A DNA stretch of 64,000 bases, taken from positions 124,001 through 188,000 of the forward strand of contig NZ_JNYD01000003.1 in NCBI RefSeq assembly GCF_000717175.1. Reading direction: 5' to 3'. A program made the position numbers and the translations under genes. Shown here in pieces: positions 61,994 through 64,000 of this stretch. Each line of letters starts with the position of its first letter. Positions within the stretch are counted from its first letter, which is position 1. This DNA comes from Pseudonocardia autotrophica (GTDB lineage: Bacteria > Actinomycetota > Actinomycetes > Mycobacteriales > Pseudonocardiaceae). A model generated the notes under the pieces. The model ran no database searches and was not told the origin of the DNA. It worked only from the letters and a program-made list of their open reading frames with translations.

Positions 61994-63174
61994 CGGACCG
62001 GAACGCCTGGCGGGCCGCCGCGGCCGCGGTCTTCGCGTGCGGCTGGGGCGGCAACCAGTTCACCCCGCTGCTGGTCATGTACCGCGAGTCCGGGCTCTCG
62101 ATCCTGACCGTCGACGCCCTGCTCGGCGCGTACGTCGTGGGGCTCGTGCCCGGTCTGCTGACGGTCGGGGCGCTGTCGGAACGGTACGGCCGCAGGCCGG
62201 TCATGCTCGCCGGCACCGCGGCGTCGCTGGTCGCGAGCGTGTTCCTGGCGTTCGGGAGCGTCGGCTGGATCGCGGCGGGCCGGTTCGTGACGGGCGTCGG
62301 CGTGGCCGTGGCGATGGCCGTCGGCTCGACGTGGGTGACGGAGCTGTCCGTGCGCGGCGGGGCCGAGCGTGCCACCGGCACCCGGCGCGGCGCGCTCTGG
62401 CTGACCCTCGGCTTCGGGCTCGGCGCGGGGGTCGCGGGCGTGCTCGCGCAGACGTTGATCTCCTTGGGGGCACCCTTCCCGATGGAGCTTCCGTACGTCC
62501 TGCACGCGGTGCTGGCCGCGGCCGCGCTCCTCGCCCTCGTCCGGCTGCCCGAGACGCGCGTCGCCGCGGCTGCGCGCACCACCAGGCGGTTCGCCGGCAC
62601 CCGGCACCCGCGGTTCCGGCGGGTGATCACCCCGATGGCGCCGTGGATCTTCGGCTCGGCCGGTGTGGCCTACGCGATCATGCCGCAGCTGGTGGGGGAC
62701 CGGTTGGGGACGTGGGGACTGGCCTACTCGACGTTGCTCACCGTCTGCACCCTCGGCGCCGGTGCGTTGGTGCAGCCGCTGGCGAAGCGCCTCGACCGGA
62801 CGACGAGCGCGCGCGGCGTCGTGGTCTCGATGGTCGTGATGTCCGCGGGGCTGGCGGTGAGCGCGGTCGCGGCGGTCGTCCGGTCGCCGGCGGTCGCACT
62901 GGTCGCGGCGGTGGTGCTCGGTGCCGCGTACGGGATCGCCGTGGTCTCGGGGCTGCTGGAGCTGCAGCGCCTGGCCCGGCCGGACGAGTTGGCCGCCCTC
63001 ACCGGGGTCTACTACGCGCTGGCCTACGTCGGGTTCCTGCTGCCGTCGATCCTCGCCGTGCTCAGCGGGGTGGCGAGCTACCCGGTCCTGCTCGGCTGCC
63101 TGGTGCTGGTCGCGCTGGGCGGGACCGTGGTGATCCTGCGGCACTCCCGCCGCCACCTCCCGATCCCCGCGTAG
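61990..63174 (+). CDS. MFS transporter paired with the GntR regulator
   Basis: Protein of 394 residues with 12 predicted membrane segments: ACGWGGNQFTPLLVMYRESGLS in the first helix, the loop 2-3 motif GALSERYGRRPVMLAGT, GRFVTGVGVAVAMAVGSTWVTEL, and a second half without a repeated loop motif. Belongs to MFS_1; substrate and direction unknown. It shares a GTGA overlap with the GntR gene and is presumably induced by the ligand of that regulator. The stop lies at the first unit of a tandem repeat. Confidence 0.9.
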   Translation: MTDRNAWRAAAAAVFACGWGGNQFTPLLVMYRESGLSILTVDALLGAYVVGLVPGLLTVGALSERYGRRPVMLAGTAASLVASVFLAFGSVGWIAAGRFVTGVGVAVAMAVGSTWVTELSVRGGAERATGTRRGALWLTLGFGLGAGVAGVLAQTLISLGAPFPMELPYVLHAVLAAAALLALVRLPETRVAAAARTTRRFAGTRHPRFRRVITPMAPWIFGSAGVAYAIMPQLVGDRLGTWGLAYSTLLTVCTLGAGALVQPLAKRLDRTTSARGVVVSMVVMSAGLAVSAVAAVVRSPAVALVAAVVLGAAYGIAVVSGLLELQRLARPDELAALTGVYYALAYVGFLLPSILAVLSGVASYPVLLGCLVLVALGGTVVILRHSRRHLPIPA

Positions 63175-63260
63175 CTCCCGACTCGCGGTGCCGGAGCTCC
63201 CGACTCGCGGTGCTGGAAGTCCCGACTCGCGGGGGCTGCAGCGCGACTCGCGGGTCAGGA
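63173..63260. repeat. Four tandem copies of a 22-bp unit between convergent genes
   Basis: Units start at 63173, 63195, 63217 and 63239, each with a core CGACTCGCGG (CCCGACTCGCGG in the first three); units 1 and 2 differ at one base, units 3 and 4 have diverged. The array covers the whole spacer between the MFS stop (63172-63174) and the stop of the convergent gene (63255-63257). The period is two helical turns. Confidence 0.85.
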
Positions 63261-64000
63261 GGGTTGCAGCTCGTCCGAGAGCTCGTCGGGGAGGTCGTCG
63301 TAGCGGTCCCCGTCCGGCCCGCCCCGGAGCCGCTTCGCCTCGGCGAGGCCGATCGGCCCGGTGCGGGCCAACGCGTGCAGGGCGAGGTCGCGGTGCACCG
63401 GGTCGTCCGTGCGGGCGAGGAAGCGGCCGATCTCCCGCGCGGCGTCGGCGGGGGTGCGGGCCGCCACCCAGGCGTCGAGCTCGGCCTCGGCGACCGCGCT
63501 GCGCACCTCGGACATCCGGACGCACACGTACTCGAGGTCCTCGTCGGCCAGCTCGCCGGGCAGCGGCGCGTGCAGGCCCTGGTCGATCAGGGTCTCGTGC
63601 ACCGCCCACAGCCCCATCGGGGTGAGCGAGACGATCGTGGGGTCCGGGTCGTCCCGGCCCGCGAGCTCGACCAGCCCGTCGAGCTCCTCGGCGTCGAGCA
63701 GCTCGCCGAGCTCGACCGCGCCGAGCAGCTCCAGCGCGTCGAGCAGGGCGGTGACGTCCCGCCGCCAGAGCCGCCCCTCGGCGTCGCCGGCGAGGTCGTC
63801 GACCACACAGCCGCACTCCTCGTTGACGGCCTCGCGCACCAGCCGGTGGAACAGCTCGACCGGGACCGGCCCGCCGCCGGCGGCGTAGAGCTCGAGCCAG
63901 AGGATCGGGAAGGCGTCGGCCAGCGACATGCCGAACAACGACGGCGCCCCGAACACGTCCGTGCCCCCGAGGTGGTCGCCGATCCGCCCGACGGCCGAGA
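63255..64000 (-). CDS. Hypothetical protein, partial (N-terminus beyond the window)
   Basis: The C-terminal 247 residues are visible and the frame is open to the window edge. It is acidic and helical, with PILWLELYAAGGGPVPVELFHRLVREAV, a cysteine pair in ECGCVVDDL, WRRDVTALLDALELLGAVEL, and LDAWVAARTPADAAREIGRFLARTDDPVHRDLALHALARTG, which looks like HEAT-type helical repeats. No family recognised. It is convergent with the MFS gene across the 22-bp repeats. An internal GTG at 63956 is a possible start, but the frame upstream keeps coding character. Confidence 0.65.
   Translation of the reverse strand, partial: SAVGRIGDHLGGTDVFGAPSLFGMSLADAFPILWLELYAAGGGPVPVELFHRLVREAVNEECGCVVDDLAGDAEGRLWRRDVTALLDALELLGAVELGELLDAEELDGLVELAGRDDPDPTIVSLTPMGLWAVHETLIDQGLHAPLPGELADEDLEYVCVRMSEVRSAVAEAELDAWVAARTPADAAREIGRFLARTDDPVHRDLALHALARTGPIGLAEAKRLRGGPDGDRYDDLPDELSDELQPS

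Overview
The window is about 64 kb of very GC-rich DNA from an actinobacterium. GTG starts are frequent, many neighbouring genes overlap by 4 bases (GTGA or ATGA), several genes look leaderless, and the families present (PucR, DUF222/HNH, DUF4032, mycobacterial-type DinB2, actinobacterial sulfur leader peptide) fit the Pseudonocardiales, most likely Pseudonocardia or a close relative. That placement is inference. No rRNA, tRNA, CRISPR array, integrase or transposase was seen, and no gene-free stretch exceeds 300 bases. The content is a chain of small catabolic islands, almost every one with its own regulator and often a visible operator palindrome.

Layout. 1-9,761: a MocR regulator divergent from an AhpD-like gene, an acyl-CoA synthetase, a SnoaL/luciferase-like (LLM) pair divergent from a PucR regulator, TetR, an alpha/beta hydrolase, a second LLM enzyme and an SDR. 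9,785-19,405: a large LuxR-type ATPase regulator broken by an in-frame TAG, a DUF4032 protein, a His-rich secreted protein, an erythromycin-esterase-like protein, a frameshifted DUF222/HNH gene and an APC permease. 19,407-26,430: a quinate/shikimate degradation island (MHS transporter, lactonase-like enzyme, TetR, shikimate dehydrogenase and a QuiC-type 3-dehydroshikimate dehydratase) with matching operator-like sites in front of both operons, next to an Old Yellow Enzyme gene. 26,443-28,809: orphan KdpE, a 2OG-Fe(II) oxygenase and a hydrolase.

28,868-38,205: a HyuA/HyuB-type hydantoinase/carboxylase island with an isopropylmalate-dehydrogenase-like enzyme, aldehyde dehydrogenase, SDR and two GntR regulators; a FadR-like operator lies before the aldehyde dehydrogenase. 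38,248-44,556: an alkanesulfonate (ssu) operon preceded by a short cysteine-containing leader peptide and a palindrome. It contains a hydrolase-Rrf2 fusion and an LLM enzyme that has lost its middle. 45,131-48,962: a desaturase / Rieske ferredoxin / reductase operon of rhizopine mocDEF type with a LacI operator and LacI gene. 49,023-52,476: a crotonase and a Clp ATPase. 52,505-55,647: a cobalt-type nitrile hydratase operon (beta, alpha, activator, HTH protein, MFS).

55,769-64,000: a DHA2 exporter with a clean operator palindrome, a VOC protein, a DinB2 polymerase with a leucine steric-gate residue and an overlapping partner gene, two small conserved genes, a GntR-MFS pair and a truncated gene at the edge.

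Two families of dispersed palindromes run through the window. A 40-bp element occurs three times: twice between convergent genes like a bidirectional terminator, and once inside the hyuB coding sequence, in frame, just where the core domain meets a C-terminal cysteine-rich domain. A second element, sharing a 19-base identity, brackets the Clp gene. The clearest oddities are this coding insertion, the hydrolase-Rrf2 fusion, the internally deleted LLM enzyme and the nonsense-split LuxR regulator.
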